DNA of 64,000 nt from Nannocystis sp. (GCA_016712315.1 JADJRG010000013.1:2791548-2855547); one strand, 5' to 3'; counted from the first letter of the stretch, positions 18,302 to 27,713 are shown. The notes: generated by a model not told the origin, from the letters alone. Program-made: numbers and translations.

Positions 18302-19903
18302 CTAGGTCGCGGCGCTGCGGCCGGGGAGGAGCTGGGCGAGCGCGGCGTCGAGGTCGGCGCCGCGGAGGGGCTTGGAGAGGACCGCGTCGAAGCGGTGCTG
18401 CTCGGCGAAGCCGGCCGCCCTCGCGGCGCTGTGCGCGGTGAGGGCGATCAGCGGCGGGCGGTCGGCGAGCGGGCGCGCGCTGAGGTGCTGGGCGACCCGC
18501 CCGCCGCCTCCGCCTGGCATCTCGAGGTCGACGATGATGAGGTCGAAGCGGGCCGCGGCGACGCTGTCGAGCACGGCGAGGGTGTCGTTGACGGCGGTGA
18601 CGTGGTGGCCTCGATCCTCGAGGGCGCGCGCGAGCAGGAGGTTGTTGATCGGGTCGTCGTCGGCGATCAAGACGGCGAGGCGCGATGAGACCGGCGTCGG
18701 AGCGGCAGGCGGGGGCGCGGCGGGGGCGCTGGCGGGGCTGAGGGTGAGGGTGAGGGTGAAGATGGTGCCGCGGCCGAGCTCGCTGTCGACGCGCACCTCG
18801 CCGCCGTGGGCTCGGATGATCCGCCGGACGATCGCGAGGCCGAGGCCCGTGCTGGGCTCGCCGAGGGTGCCGGGATGGCCGCGCTGGAAGGGCTCGAAGA
18901 TGCCGGCGACCCGCTCGGGGGCGATGCCGACGCCGTGATCCTCCACGGTGATCTCGGCGCGGCCTTGGCGCTCGCAGAGGCGCAGCAGGACGGTGCCGCC
19001 GGGGGGCGAGAACTTGAGCGCGTTGGTGATCAGGTTGGTGAGCGCCTGGGTGATCTTGTGCGGATCGAGGGCGACCGCGCGCAGTCGGGCGTCGTCGTCG
19101 GCGTGTTGGTCGAGGTGGATGGTGATCTGCTTGTCGATCGCGAGCTCGCGGGCGAGGCGGGCGCTGCGATCGAGGAGCGCGGGCAGATCGGTTGGTGCGA
19201 GGTTGAGGCGGATGACGCCGGCCTCGACGGTGCTGAGGTCGAGCAGGTCTTCGATCTGGGCGAGCAGGTGGCGGCTCGATCGTTGGAGGTAGTCGAGCAT
19301 GTCGCGGTTGGGGTTGGAGACGCCTTGGCCGGCTTGGTGCGCGAGCCGCTCGGCGACCCCGAAGATCCCGGCGAGGGGGTTGCGCAGGTCGTGGGCGACC
19401 ATGCCGAGGAGCTCGTTCTTCTCGCGGATCAAGCGCTGGAGGGCGTGGTTCTGGCGGGTGAGCTCGCGCTGGGTGGTGGTGAGGTCGCTGTTGAGGCGCG
19501 TCATCTCGAGGACGAGATCGGTGACCGGGCGGGACTGCTCGCAGGTCTCTTTGATCGCGGCTCGGAGCGCGTTGCTCTGCTCGTTGTTCAGCCGGCCGAG
19601 CTCCTTGATGATCGCGATGAGGTCCCTCTCCTGCATGGTCGCGAAGATGAGCAGGCGATCGCCGATTCGGGCGCCGGCGAGGGAGAGAGGGGCGGCGTCG
19701 CAGCGCATGAGCAGCTCCCAACCCGCGGCGTAGCCGGCCCTGTGGAGCTCCTCCAGGAAGGCCGTGAGCTTGGTGTGTGCGCTCTCATCGATGAGCTCGG
19801 TGAGGGCGGCGCCCGGCGACGGCGGCGCGATGTCGTGGGTCTTGAGGAGCACCTCGTGGACGCGGCCGTCGAGGCCGCAGAGGAGGGTGAGGTGGCTGAT
19901 CAT
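18302..19903 (-). CDS. Hybrid sensor histidine kinase with C-terminal receiver domain
   Basis: A 533-residue cytoplasmic protein; no membrane segment. Seen: an N-terminal PAS-like region (1-100), a short coiled coil (about 135-165), the phosphoacceptor helix with H171 in MVAHDLRNPLAG, the ATP-binding N, G1 and G2 boxes (TNLITNALKFS, DHGVGIAPE, STGLGLAIVRR), and a receiver domain with IADDDPINN, phospho-acceptor DLEMP and the lysine in LSKPL. Known: signal leads to autophosphorylation and transfer to the receiver. ATG 19903 overlaps the stop of the upstream B12-binding gene by four bases (ATGA), so the two are translationally coupled and the B12 protein probably supplies the signal. Confidence 0.92.
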   Translation of the reverse strand: MISHLTLLCGLDGRVHEVLLKTHDIAPPSPGAALTELIDESAHTKLTAFLEELHRAGYAAGWELLMRCDAAPLSLAGARIGDRLLIFATMQERDLIAIIKELGRLNNEQSNALRAAIKETCEQSRPVTDLVLEMTRLNSDLTTTQRELTRQNHALQRLIREKNELLGMVAHDLRNPLAGIFGVAERLAHQAGQGVSNPNRDMLDYLQRSSRHLLAQIEDLLDLSTVEAGVIRLNLAPTDLPALLDRSARLARELAIDKQITIHLDQHADDDARLRAVALDPHKITQALTNLITNALKFSPPGGTVLLRLCERQGRAEITVEDHGVGIAPERVAGIFEPFQRGHPGTLGEPSTGLGLAIVRRIIRAHGGEVRVDSELGRGTIFTLTLTLSPASAPAAPPPAAPTPVSSRLAVLIADDDPINNLLLARALEDRGHHVTAVNDTLAVLDSVAAARFDLIIVDLEMPGGGGGRVAQHLSARPLADRPPLIALTAHSAARAAGFAEQHRFDAVLSKPLRGADLDAALAQLLPGRSAAT

Positions 19904-20583
19904 GCGTGCCTCGTCGCGCGCTGCTCGAAGATCTGGTTGGCCAGGTGTACGGCGGTCATGGCGTCGCTGGCGTACCCGTCCGCCCCGACCTCGCGCCAGG
20001 AGCCAGGGGCGCTGAAGGCGGCGCCGCCGACGAGCACGATGGTGGTCGCGATCCCAGGGCTGCTGCGGAGGGCGAGGATCAGCTCGCGCGTGTCCACTCG
20101 GTGCTCGGGGATGGTGACGGAGAGGGCGAGCACGTGGGCGCCGCGCGCCGCGACCGCGGCGAGGATCGCCTTGGCCGGGATCCTGGTGCCGAGATAGTAT
20201 GTATCCCAACCATTCAACTCGAAGAGGTCGGTGACCATGCGCAGGCCGATCTCGTGGTGCTCGTCGCCCACGCAGGCGCTGACGAGCGCGCGGCCGCGGC
20301 GGGTGGTGGCGAAGAGCTGGGGGTAGAGCCGCGACATGAGGGACTGCGCGGCGGCGCTGACGAAGTGCTCGTGGGCGATGGTGATCTCGTTGGCCTGCCA
20401 GCGGCGGCCGACCTCATACAGCACGGGTTGGAGGATCTCGAGGTAGAGCCGCTCGATGGTGAGGCGGCCGGCGTGGAGCTCGCCGAGGAGCGTCGAGGTG
20501 GCTTGGTCGCGGCGGGTCGCGAGGAGCAGGTCGAGGTAGCGCTGCGCGAGGTCGGAGAGGGGTTGGTCGGGCGACGACGACAT
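19900..20583 (-). CDS. CarH-like B12-binding photoreceptor domain protein
   Basis: A protein of about 227 residues with two parts: a four-helix domain (1-95) and a Rossmann-type cobalamin-binding domain (about 98-225). Seen: W62-x9-E72-H73 (WQANEITIAHEH), the signature of the light-sensing domain in CarH/LitR photoreceptors, and the cobalamin motif E108-x-H110-x-x-G113 in GDEHHEIG. Known: CarH-type domains bind adenosylcobalamin, and photolysis changes their oligomeric state. There is no MerR-type DNA-binding domain here, unlike CarH itself. Inference: a stand-alone light or B12 sensor that signals through the histidine kinase it overlaps. The start is uncertain: ATG 20583 or GTG 20595; neither has a clear ribosome-binding site. 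Confidence 0.8.
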   Translation of the reverse strand: MSSSPDQPLSDLAQRYLDLLLATRRDQATSTLLGELHAGRLTIERLYLEILQPVLYEVGRRWQANEITIAHEHFVSAAAQSLMSRLYPQLFATTRRGRALVSACVGDEHHEIGLRMVTDLFELNGWDTYYLGTRIPAKAILAAVAARGAHVLALSVTIPEHRVDTRELILALRSSPGIATTIVLVGGAAFSAPGSWREVGADGYASDAMTAVHLANQIFEQRATRHA

Positions 20584-20721
20584 AGCCGGGGACACGACAC
20601 CGTTGTCTCAGGTGGCGCGCTCGGTCACAAGATAGCCATCCGCGGGGGATCCGCGGCCAGGCGGCAAACTACGAGAGGTGCGGGTTTCCCCGCGCTTCGG
20701 CGGGGGGTCGTCGCTCGCGTG

Positions 20722-22071
20722 TCATGCAGGATCCACGCGCTCCGGGCGGAACTGCTCGACGCGGGCCTCGAGCTCGCCGCGGTGCAGTCGCAGGGTGATG
20801 AGGTCACCGGGGGCGAGGGCGGCGGCGTCGGTGAGGGCGTGGCCGCGGGCGTCGGTGGCGACGGCGTAGCCGCGGGCGAGCACGCGTAAGGGGCTTAACG
20901 CGTCGAGGGCGCCGGCGGCGCGCGAGAGGCGGACGCGGGCGCGTGACGGGAGGTGACGGCCGAGGCGCCCCAGCTCGGCGAGGTGGGCGTCGAGGCGGCG
21001 GCGGGCGGCGAGCACGCGCAGGCGCGGGTGCTGGTCGCCGAGGCGCGCGAGCAAGGCGGCGAGGCGGCGGCGGAGGTCGCTGAGGCGCTGGTGAGGGTGC
21101 TGGGCGCGGAGGCGACGCCCGAGCAGGTCGAGGCGGCGGCGCGGGCCGGCGATGAGGGCGCGGCGCTGGCCGAGCAGGCGGTGATGCGCGAGCTCGAGGC
21201 GGCTGCGCTCGTCGAGCAGGCGGCGGCGGAAGGCGAGCGCGAGGTGACGCTCGGCGTCGACGAGGCGGCGGGCGGCGATCTGGAGATCGGGGACGACGAG
21301 CTCGGCGGCGTGCGAAGGCGTGGCGGCGCGGACGTCGGCCGCGAAGTCGCACAAGGTGACGTCGACCTCGTGGCCGATCGCGGCGATGACGGGGACGGGG
21401 CACGCCGCGACGGCGCGGACGAGGGCTTCATCATTGAAGGCCCAGAGGTCCTCGCTGGCGCCGCCGCCGCGGCCGAGGATGATGACGTCGACGCCGGGCC
21501 ACGACTGTAAGCGACGGAGGGCGGAGAGCAGGCTGGCGGCGGCCTCGTCGCCTTGCACGAGCGCCGGGGCGAGCACGATCCGCGAGGGGCAGCGGCGGGC
21601 GGTGACTTTTAAGATGTCGTGGATCGCGGCGCCGGTGGCGGAGGTGACGACGCCGATCACGCGCGGCCACAGCGGCAAGGTGCGCTTGCGGGCGGCGGCG
21701 AAGAGGCCCTCGGCGCTGAGCTTGGCCTTGAGCTGCTCGAGCTGGAGCATGAGGGCGCCGAGGCCGGCGGGCTCGGCTCGTTCGCCGTAGAGCTGAAATT
21801 TTCCCTGCTGCGGGTAGATCCCGAGGCGGCCGGCGACGCGCAGGCGTTGGCCGTCGGCGAGGCGGAAGCGGAGGCGGGCGAGGGCCGAGCGCCACATCGC
21901 GACGGGCAAGATCGAGGCAGGATCTTTGAGGGTGAAGTAGGCGTGGCCGCTGGCGACGATCCGCAGGTTCGAGACCTCACCCTCGACCCAGACGCTCGAA
22001 TATGCGGCCTCGACGGCCCGGTTGGCGCCGTGCACGAGCTCAGAGACGGTGTAGATCCGCGGGCTGGACAC
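20722..22071 (-). CDS. xseA: Exodeoxyribonuclease VII large subunit
   Basis: A 449-residue protein of normal length. Seen: N-terminal OB-fold (YTVSELVHGANRAVEAAY, VWVEGEVSNLR, GHAYFTLKD), catalytic-domain signatures VIGVVTSATGAAIHD, IILGRGGGASEDLWAFND and PVIAAIGHEVDVTL with TPSHAAELVVPD, then a long Arg-rich coiled coil and a C-terminal beta hairpin (LARGYAVATDARG). Known: with XseB it degrades single-stranded DNA to short oligonucleotides. It starts at GTG 22071. No xseB was recognised beside it. Confidence 0.95.
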   Translation of the reverse strand: MSSPRIYTVSELVHGANRAVEAAYSSVWVEGEVSNLRIVASGHAYFTLKDPASILPVAMWRSALARLRFRLADGQRLRVAGRLGIYPQQGKFQLYGERAEPAGLGALMLQLEQLKAKLSAEGLFAAARKRTLPLWPRVIGVVTSATGAAIHDILKVTARRCPSRIVLAPALVQGDEAAASLLSALRRLQSWPGVDVIILGRGGGASEDLWAFNDEALVRAVAACPVPVIAAIGHEVDVTLCDFAADVRAATPSHAAELVVPDLQIAARRLVDAERHLALAFRRRLLDERSRLELAHHRLLGQRRALIAGPRRRLDLLGRRLRAQHPHQRLSDLRRRLAALLARLGDQHPRLRVLAARRRLDAHLAELGRLGRHLPSRARVRLSRAAGALDALSPLRVLARGYAVATDARGHALTDAAALAPGDLITLRLHRGELEARVEQFRPERVDPA

Positions 22072-22198
22072 GCGAGGGCTCTAACTCAGGTGAGCTGGCG
22101 GTGTCTATGTGATCTGCGCCGGTCGTGCTCGTGCGTCACGCGACGAGCGGCGCGTCGGTGCATTGATGAGGCGCGCCTTCGCGGCGGAGGGCTAGTGT

Positions 22199-22810
22199 AT
22201 GCTGGCGCGCATGTGGCGGAAGATCGCGATCGTGCTGGCGGTGGTTGCGGTGTTGGCGTTGGCGGGGGTGTTCTATCTGTGGCGACAGGTGACGGCGCTG
22301 CCCGAGTGGTACACGGCGGCGCCGGCGGCGGGCGCGGCGCCCGGTGGAGAGGGCGCGGCGGCGCCTGCGGGCTGGGTGGCGGCGGCGGACGGGGAGTCGC
22401 AAGAGGTGAAGGGGTTTCATACGCGCACGAAGAAGCTCAAGCCGGAGGTGCGTAAGGCGATCAAGGCGTCGCGCGCGAGCTACGACCCGAAGAGCAAGAA
22501 GCTCGAGGCGGGGGTGGTCGCGGATCTGGGGGCCTTGCCCAAAGAGCAGCTCTCGAGCGGCGAGCAGTCGTTCATCGAGCGGGCGCGGTCTTCGTTCCCC
22601 GGGCTGGCGGACCGCGACGTGTATATCGGGGTGGAGGGCGAGACGGAGGTGGTCGACGGGGCGCTGAAGGTGGGGCCGAAGACGCGGCTGCGGATCGGCG
22701 ATCTGAGCTACTCGTTGGCCGACGCGGCGCAGAAGCTGGGGATCAGCCAGGCCGCGCTCGAGAAGGAGCTGAACGCGGAGCTGGCGGCGATGGGGCCGCT
22801 GCGGCGGTGA
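22199..22810 (+). CDS. Single-pass membrane protein of unknown function
   Basis: A 203-residue protein with one N-terminal transmembrane helix (about residues 8-27, IAIVLAVVAVLALAGVFYL), an Ala/Gly/Pro linker, and a soluble domain of about 130 residues. The domain ends with SLADAAQKLGISQAALEKEL, which could be a helix-turn-helix-like or coiled segment. ATG 22199 or ATG 22211 could be the start. The stop overlaps the GTG start of the following kinase (GTGA), so it is cotranslated with that kinase and is probably its membrane partner. No family recognised. Confidence 0.65.
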   Translation: MLARMWRKIAIVLAVVAVLALAGVFYLWRQVTALPEWYTAAPAAGAAPGGEGAAAPAGWVAAADGESQEVKGFHTRTKKLKPEVRKAIKASRASYDPKSKKLEAGVVADLGALPKEQLSSGEQSFIERARSSFPGLADRDVYIGVEGETEVVDGALKVGPKTRLRIGDLSYSLADAAQKLGISQAALEKELNAELAAMGPLRR

Positions 22811-24678
22811 TCGCGACGATGAGCGGGTCGCGGCGCAGCGACGACGGTCGCTACCGGCTGGGCGCGATCTTAGGCAAGGGCGCGCTGGCGGAGGTGGTCG
22901 CGCTGGAGGGGCCGGACGGGCGCGCGCTCGCGGGCAAGCTGCTGCACGCGTCGCAGGGGGACGACGCGGGCGCGGTGGCGCGATTTATCCAAGAGGCGGC
23001 GCTGCTGCGGCGGCTGGACCACCCGAACTTGGTGCGGGTGGAGGAGACGGTGACGGTGGGCGGGCGACCGATGCTGGTGATGGAGCGGATCGACGGGCCG
23101 ACGCTGGCGCAGCGGCTGGCGCGTGAAGGGGCGCTGGGGGAGCCGGAGATCGCGGCGCTGGGGCTGGGGATCGCGGCCGGGTTGGCGCACGCGCACGCGC
23201 GCGGGGTCATCCACCGCGACCTGAAGCCGAGCAACATCCTGCTGGCGGGCGGGGGGACGCCGAAGATCAGCGACTTCGGGATGGCGCGCGCGAGCTCGCT
23301 GGCGGGGGTGGACCGGCTGGGTCTGGCGGCGGTGGGCACGCCGGATTACATGGCGCCGGAGAGCTTGGATCCGCTGGCGATCGATCCGCGCAGCGATCTG
23401 TACGCGCTGGGGTGCATCTTGTTCGAGCTGGCGAGCGGGCGGCCGCCGTACGGCGCCGCGACGCCGATGGGGTTGTTGTATGCGCACCGCAGCGCCGCGA
23501 TCCCGACGCCGCCGACGCGGCTCTCGGCGGGGCTCTCGGGGCTGATCGTCGGGCTCTTACAAAAATCGCCGGCGGACCGGCCGCCCTCGGCGGAGGCGGT
23601 GGTGGCGGCGCTGGAGGAGCTGGCGCGGCCGCAAGGGGCGCTGGCGCAGGTAGGGGCGGAGGGGCCGCGATGTACCCGCTGCGCGGCGCTGCTGCTGCCG
23701 TTCTTGTCGACCTGCTTGAGCTGCGGGCAGCGGACGTTGGTGGTCGAGGCGGGCGGGGCGACGGTGCTGGTCGTCGGGCCAGGTGGGATCGGCGACAAGC
23801 TGGACGTCTGGCAGCGCGACGGGCTGGTGGCGTGGCTCGCGGGTAACCCAGGGCTGGGGCTGGACGCGGGGCCGCTGACGCGGAAGATCCCGCGGCTGCC
23901 GTTCACGCTGGCGCGCGGGGTGAGCGCCGCGTGCGGGGCGGCGATGGTGGCGTCGCTCGAGGGGATCGGGGTGGAGGCGGAGGTGGTGCGCGGGCAGGTG
24001 CTCGGGCACAAAGGGATGCGCAAGAAGGCAGGCACGCTGAGCGGGCGGGTGCTGGCGATCGTCGCGGCTTCGATGGGAGGCATGATGTCGAGCATCGGCA
24101 AGGTGATCTTCTTGCTGCCGGTGATCGTGATCGGGGTGGTGGTCGGGGCGACGGTGCACGCGACGCGGCGGACGACGCGGCGGCTGAAGAGCGCGCCGGC
24201 GCCGAAGGGCTTGGAGGGGCCGCTGAAGGCGGTCGAGGCGGTGGCGGCGGCGATCGAGGCGCCGCGTCATCGCCACGGGCTGCGGGCGGTGGTGCACCGG
24301 GCGGTGGCGTTGGCGGAGGACCCGCGCTTCGAGGGCGAGGCGGGGGAGGAGCTGGCGCAGGCGATCGCGGCGGCGGCGGCGGCGGCGGGCCGCTTGGACG
24401 CGCTGGACCGGGAGCTGGGGGCGCTGGATCTGCACGATGAGGCGACCCGCGGGCGGCTGCTCGAGCGCGACACGTGGGCGGCGCGGCTGCTGGCGCTGAC
24501 GGGGGCGCTCGACGCCTTGCAGGCGCGGGCGGCGGCGGCGAGCGCCGCGGGCGAGCGCGGGCACGCGGGGCGGCTAGAGGAGCTGCGCGGGCGAGTGGCG
24601 GCGATCGCCGAGGTCGAGGCGGCGCTGGCCGGGGAGCCGAATTTTCTGGCATTGGCGGCGGGTGATGAGGGCCCCTGA
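22807..24678 (+). CDS. Ser/Thr protein kinase with zinc ribbon and transmembrane region
   Basis: A 623-residue protein. Seen: kinase domain (residues 15-280) with glycine loop LGKGALAEV, K44 in LAGKLL, HRDLKPSN (136-143), DFG (156-158) and GTPDYMAPE, so all catalytic residues are present. At about 293-315 a zinc ribbon CTRC...CLSC follows; then a region of about 100 residues with VVEAGGATVLVVGPGG, a hydrophobic pair (about 415-450, VIFLLPVIVIGVVVGATV) and a helical C-terminal domain. Known: Hanks-type kinases phosphorylate Ser/Thr. It starts at GTG 22807 in a 4-base overlap with the preceding membrane protein; ATG 22819 is an alternative. It is followed by a paralogue of the same layout that has lost the kinase residues. 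Confidence 0.9.
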   Translation: MIATMSGSRRSDDGRYRLGAILGKGALAEVVALEGPDGRALAGKLLHASQGDDAGAVARFIQEAALLRRLDHPNLVRVEETVTVGGRPMLVMERIDGPTLAQRLAREGALGEPEIAALGLGIAAGLAHAHARGVIHRDLKPSNILLAGGGTPKISDFGMARASSLAGVDRLGLAAVGTPDYMAPESLDPLAIDPRSDLYALGCILFELASGRPPYGAATPMGLLYAHRSAAIPTPPTRLSAGLSGLIVGLLQKSPADRPPSAEAVVAALEELARPQGALAQVGAEGPRCTRCAALLLPFLSTCLSCGQRTLVVEAGGATVLVVGPGGIGDKLDVWQRDGLVAWLAGNPGLGLDAGPLTRKIPRLPFTLARGVSAACGAAMVASLEGIGVEAEVVRGQVLGHKGMRKKAGTLSGRVLAIVAASMGGMMSSIGKVIFLLPVIVIGVVVGATVHATRRTTRRLKSAPAPKGLEGPLKAVEAVAAAIEAPRHRHGLRAVVHRAVALAEDPRFEGEAGEELAQAIAAAAAAAGRLDALDRELGALDLHDEATRGRLLERDTWAARLLALTGALDALQARAAAASAAGERGHAGRLEELRGRVAAIAEVEAALAGEPNFLALAAGDEGP

Positions 24679-24763
24679 CGCGCGGCGGCGCTCGTGCTGG
24701 TGTGCGTTGGGGGGTGTTGACGTGTTTGTATATGTCTCGAAGAACAGGTGATGAGGACCGGCG

Positions 24764-26737
24764 ATGAACCCCTCGAATTCGGGAGAGATTTTTAGGAAGA
24801 TGTCCCAAGAGGCAGGTGGTTCGCCGACGTCGGCGCCCGCGGGAGTGACGGTGATCTCGGGGCCGGAGCGGGCGGGCTCCGAGCAGCGCTGGCGGGTGCG
24901 GCTGGCGGACGGGCGGGCGGCGGTGCTGGGGCGCCTCTTGCCCGAGCTGGCGGCGGATGAGGCGCTGCGGCGGCGCTACGTGGGCGATCTGGCGCGGATC
25001 CGCGGGCTCGCGGGGCTGGGGGTGGCGGAGATCGTGGCGTGGGGTGAGCAGGCGGGCGAGCCGCCGTGGCGGCTGCGTCTGGATCCGCCAGGCGAGGCGC
25101 TCGACGTGTGGCTGCGGCGGCGGGCGCCGGCGCCGCCGGATGAGGTGGCGGCGCTGGGGATCGCGCTGGCGGAGCTGCTGGGGGCGCTGCACCAGCGCGG
25201 GGTGGTTTTGCGCGATCTTACGCCGCGGGTGATCGTGCGCGGGGAGGACGGGCGGCTGTGGTTGACGGACGTGGGGCTGGCTCGGGTGGACATCTTGTCG
25301 ACGCGCACGGCTGCGTCGCTGCTCGTCGAAGGCTCGCCGTACGCGTCGCCGGAGCAGCTCACGCGGACGACGCTGGACGCGCGCTCGGATCTGTTCGTGA
25401 TGGGGGCGATCTTGTTTCAGGCGGTCACCGGGTCGCTGCCGTTCGGGGACGGCCCGGCGCTGCTGCGCAGCGGGGCGCCGACGCGGCCGAGCTCGCTGCG
25501 CGGGGGGGTGCCGGCGGCGCTCGAGGCGGTGATCCTGCGCTGCTTGGCGGAGGCGCCAGAGCAGCGGCCAGCGACCGCGGGTGAGGTGGCGGCGGCGCTG
25601 CGCGGTGAGGTGGCGCTGGCCGGGGATGAGGCGGCGCGTACGGTGTGCCAGGCGTGTGGGGCGGCGATGCGGGTGGGGCAACGGATCTGCTTGGCGTGCG
25701 GTCGCGAGGCGGTGCTCTTCGCGCACACCCCCGAGGCGGAGGGCGGGCAGTGGTGCGTGGCGCTGACCAAAGGGAGCGAGGAGGCGGCGTTCACGAGCCG
25801 GCTGACGAGCGCGCTCGAGGCGCTGAGCGCGGGGCCGGTGCCGGCGATGAACTTGGTGATCGGCGACGCGCGGATGTACTCGAAGGAGGAGCTGAAGCGG
25901 CGCTATCGGCTGCCGCTGCGGCTCTTTGGCGGGCTCTCGGCGGCGACGGCGGAGGCGCTGCGAGGGCGGCTGGCGGCGGAGGATCTGAAGGTCAAGGTGG
26001 TGCGCAGCGACGTCTCGCCGCAGCGCCGCGGCGCGAAGATCGGGCTCGCGATCGTCGGGGTGTTGTTCGCGGCGGTGATGGTCCCCGTGGCGATGTTCGC
26101 GGGCGTCGCGGCGACGCTGAGCGTCAGCGCGGTCTTGGTCGCGCTCTTCGGCGTGATCGCGTTCTTCTCGCTGCGGGCGGCGAAGAAGCCGCCGCCGCGG
26201 CCGATCCTGTCCCTTCGGCCAGCGCCAGCGGCGCTGCCCGCGTCGGACCCGCTGGTGGCGCGGCTGGCGGCGGTGCTGCGCGGCGGGGCGGCGGCGGACG
26301 TGCGCGAGCAGGTGGGGGTGCTGGCGCTGCTGGTGCAGCGGCTGGTCGACCATCGGGCGGCGGTGGTGCACGAGCGCGCGGAGCTGGATCGCGTGGCGGA
26401 GCCGGTGGCGCCGCTGGTGGCGCTGATCTGCGGGTTGGTGGCGCAGATCGGCGAGATCGACGCGGCGCTGAAGGACCTCGATGAGGGGTCGATCGTGCGG
26501 GCGCTGGCGGCGAGCGAGGCGCGCGGGGAGCCGGCGAGCGCCCGCGAGGCGCTGCTCAGCGGGCTGGAGCGGCTGCGCGGGCTCGAGGAGGGGCGAGCGC
26601 TGGCGCTGCACCGGCTGCTCGAGGCGGGGGCGCTGCTGCGCCGCTCCGTGGAGATGGGGCTCGGCGTGCGCGACGCCGCCGCGGAGCACGAGCGCGACGT
26701 GCAGCTCGCGCTGCGCGCGTTAGGCGGCGCGGAGTAG
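24764..26737 (+). CDS. Pseudokinase paralogue with zinc ribbon and transmembrane region
   Basis: A 657-residue protein with the same order of parts as the preceding kinase: kinase fold (residues about 28-290), zinc ribbon CQACG...CLACG (about 293-318), a region containing paired hydrophobic segments (about 428-470, IGLAIVGVLFAAVMVPVAMF) and a helical C-terminus. The kinase fold lacks function-defining residues: no glycine loop, no VAIK lysine, LRDLTPRV (149-156) in place of HRDLKPxN, and DVG (169-171) in place of DFG. GSPYASPEQL and DARSDLF, the structural parts, are kept. Inference: a catalytically dead partner that binds or controls the active kinase 85 bases upstream. Confidence 0.85.
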   Translation: MNPSNSGEIFRKMSQEAGGSPTSAPAGVTVISGPERAGSEQRWRVRLADGRAAVLGRLLPELAADEALRRRYVGDLARIRGLAGLGVAEIVAWGEQAGEPPWRLRLDPPGEALDVWLRRRAPAPPDEVAALGIALAELLGALHQRGVVLRDLTPRVIVRGEDGRLWLTDVGLARVDILSTRTAASLLVEGSPYASPEQLTRTTLDARSDLFVMGAILFQAVTGSLPFGDGPALLRSGAPTRPSSLRGGVPAALEAVILRCLAEAPEQRPATAGEVAAALRGEVALAGDEAARTVCQACGAAMRVGQRICLACGREAVLFAHTPEAEGGQWCVALTKGSEEAAFTSRLTSALEALSAGPVPAMNLVIGDARMYSKEELKRRYRLPLRLFGGLSAATAEALRGRLAAEDLKVKVVRSDVSPQRRGAKIGLAIVGVLFAAVMVPVAMFAGVAATLSVSAVLVALFGVIAFFSLRAAKKPPPRPILSLRPAPAALPASDPLVARLAAVLRGGAAADVREQVGVLALLVQRLVDHRAAVVHERAELDRVAEPVAPLVALICGLVAQIGEIDAALKDLDEGSIVRALAASEARGEPASAREALLSGLERLRGLEEGRALALHRLLEAGALLRRSVEMGLGVRDAAAEHERDVQLALRALGGAE

Positions 26738-26767
26738 GTCAGGGGTGTCGGCTTGATTGTTTGATCT

Positions 26768-27601
26768 CTAACAAAAGGGGCACTCGCAGGCGATCCCGCC
26801 CTCTTGGTCGGAGCAGACGGTGTGCGGGGGCGAGGACTCGCAGATGATCTCCGCGCAGCCGCAGTCGGCGACGGCTTCGCCGCAGGCGGGCGGGGTGGGC
26901 TCGCAGAGGACGTAGGCGCCCTTCTGGAGCTTGGCGACGCAGGTGAGCGCGGCGGCGTCGCAGGTGGCGCAGTCGGGGGCCCAGTCACAGGCCTCGGCGG
27001 GCACGCAGGTGCCGGTCCAGCACTTCTCGCCGTCGATCTCGTGGACGCTGGCGACGGTGCCTGGTCCACAGTCGGGCTGGAGGGCCTTGCAGGTGATCCC
27101 GAGGGGGTTGCACAGGACCTTCTGAAAGGTGCACACGCCCCAGTGACAGACCGCTTCGGCCTTGGCGAGGCCGACCGCGTCGCAGCTCGGTTGAAGGCAG
27201 TTGATGTTGCACTCGGCGACGGGCTCGCCGACGCCCTTGGGATCACACTGGCAGCAGTCATTGATCAAGACGCAGTCGCTGTCCTTGACGCACGAGGCGC
27301 CGGGGTCGCCTGTGGTGGTGTCCGTGTCGCTGGTCGTGGTGTCGGCGGTGGTGGAGGTGTCGGAGGTGTCGGAGGAGGTGGTGTCGGAGGTGGAGGTAGA
27401 TGTGTCGGAGGAGGTGGCGCCGCTGCTCTCGGAGGTGCTGCTGGCTTCGGTGCCGCTGTCGGCGGTGGCCTCGGAGGTGGCGGAGGTGTCGGAGGAGGAG
27501 GTAGCGGCGGTAGTAGCGACAGGGCCGTCGTCGCCGCACGCGGTGAGGGCGAGGGGGAGGGCGAGCAGGCGCGTGAGCTGGCGGGCTGTGAAGTGAGGCA
27601 T
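26768..27601 (-). CDS. Cys-rich lipoprotein with Ser/Thr/Asp linker
   Basis: A 277-residue lipoprotein. Seen: signal ending LALPLALTAC followed by GDDG, a linker of about 75 residues made almost only of Ser, Thr, Asp and Glu, and a C-terminal part of about 170 residues with 26 cysteines in short loops (CVLINDCCQCDP, CDAAALTC, CECPFC). Inference: exported, surface-tethered, disulfide-bonded protein; no enzymatic motif was seen. ATG 27601 is used because it immediately precedes the signal; the open frame upstream has no signal character and is antisense to the acyl-CoA dehydrogenase. It is divergent from that gene. Confidence 0.7.
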   Translation of the reverse strand: MPHFTARQLTRLLALPLALTACGDDGPVATTAATSSSDTSATSEATADSGTEASSTSESSGATSSDTSTSTSDTTSSDTSDTSTTADTTTSDTDTTTGDPGASCVKDSDCVLINDCCQCDPKGVGEPVAECNINCLQPSCDAVGLAKAEAVCHWGVCTFQKVLCNPLGITCKALQPDCGPGTVASVHEIDGEKCWTGTCVPAEACDWAPDCATCDAAALTCVAKLQKGAYVLCEPTPPACGEAVADCGCAEIICESSPPHTVCSDQEGGIACECPFC

Positions 27602-27713
27602 GGGAGAGGAGCGTAGCAGCGCGCTCCCGTGTCGACAGCGCGCCGCGGGCGCTCGCCGCGGCTGAGTTGACGGTGTTATCGTGCGGCCCGACTCAGCCAG
27701 CTTGGAGATGACG

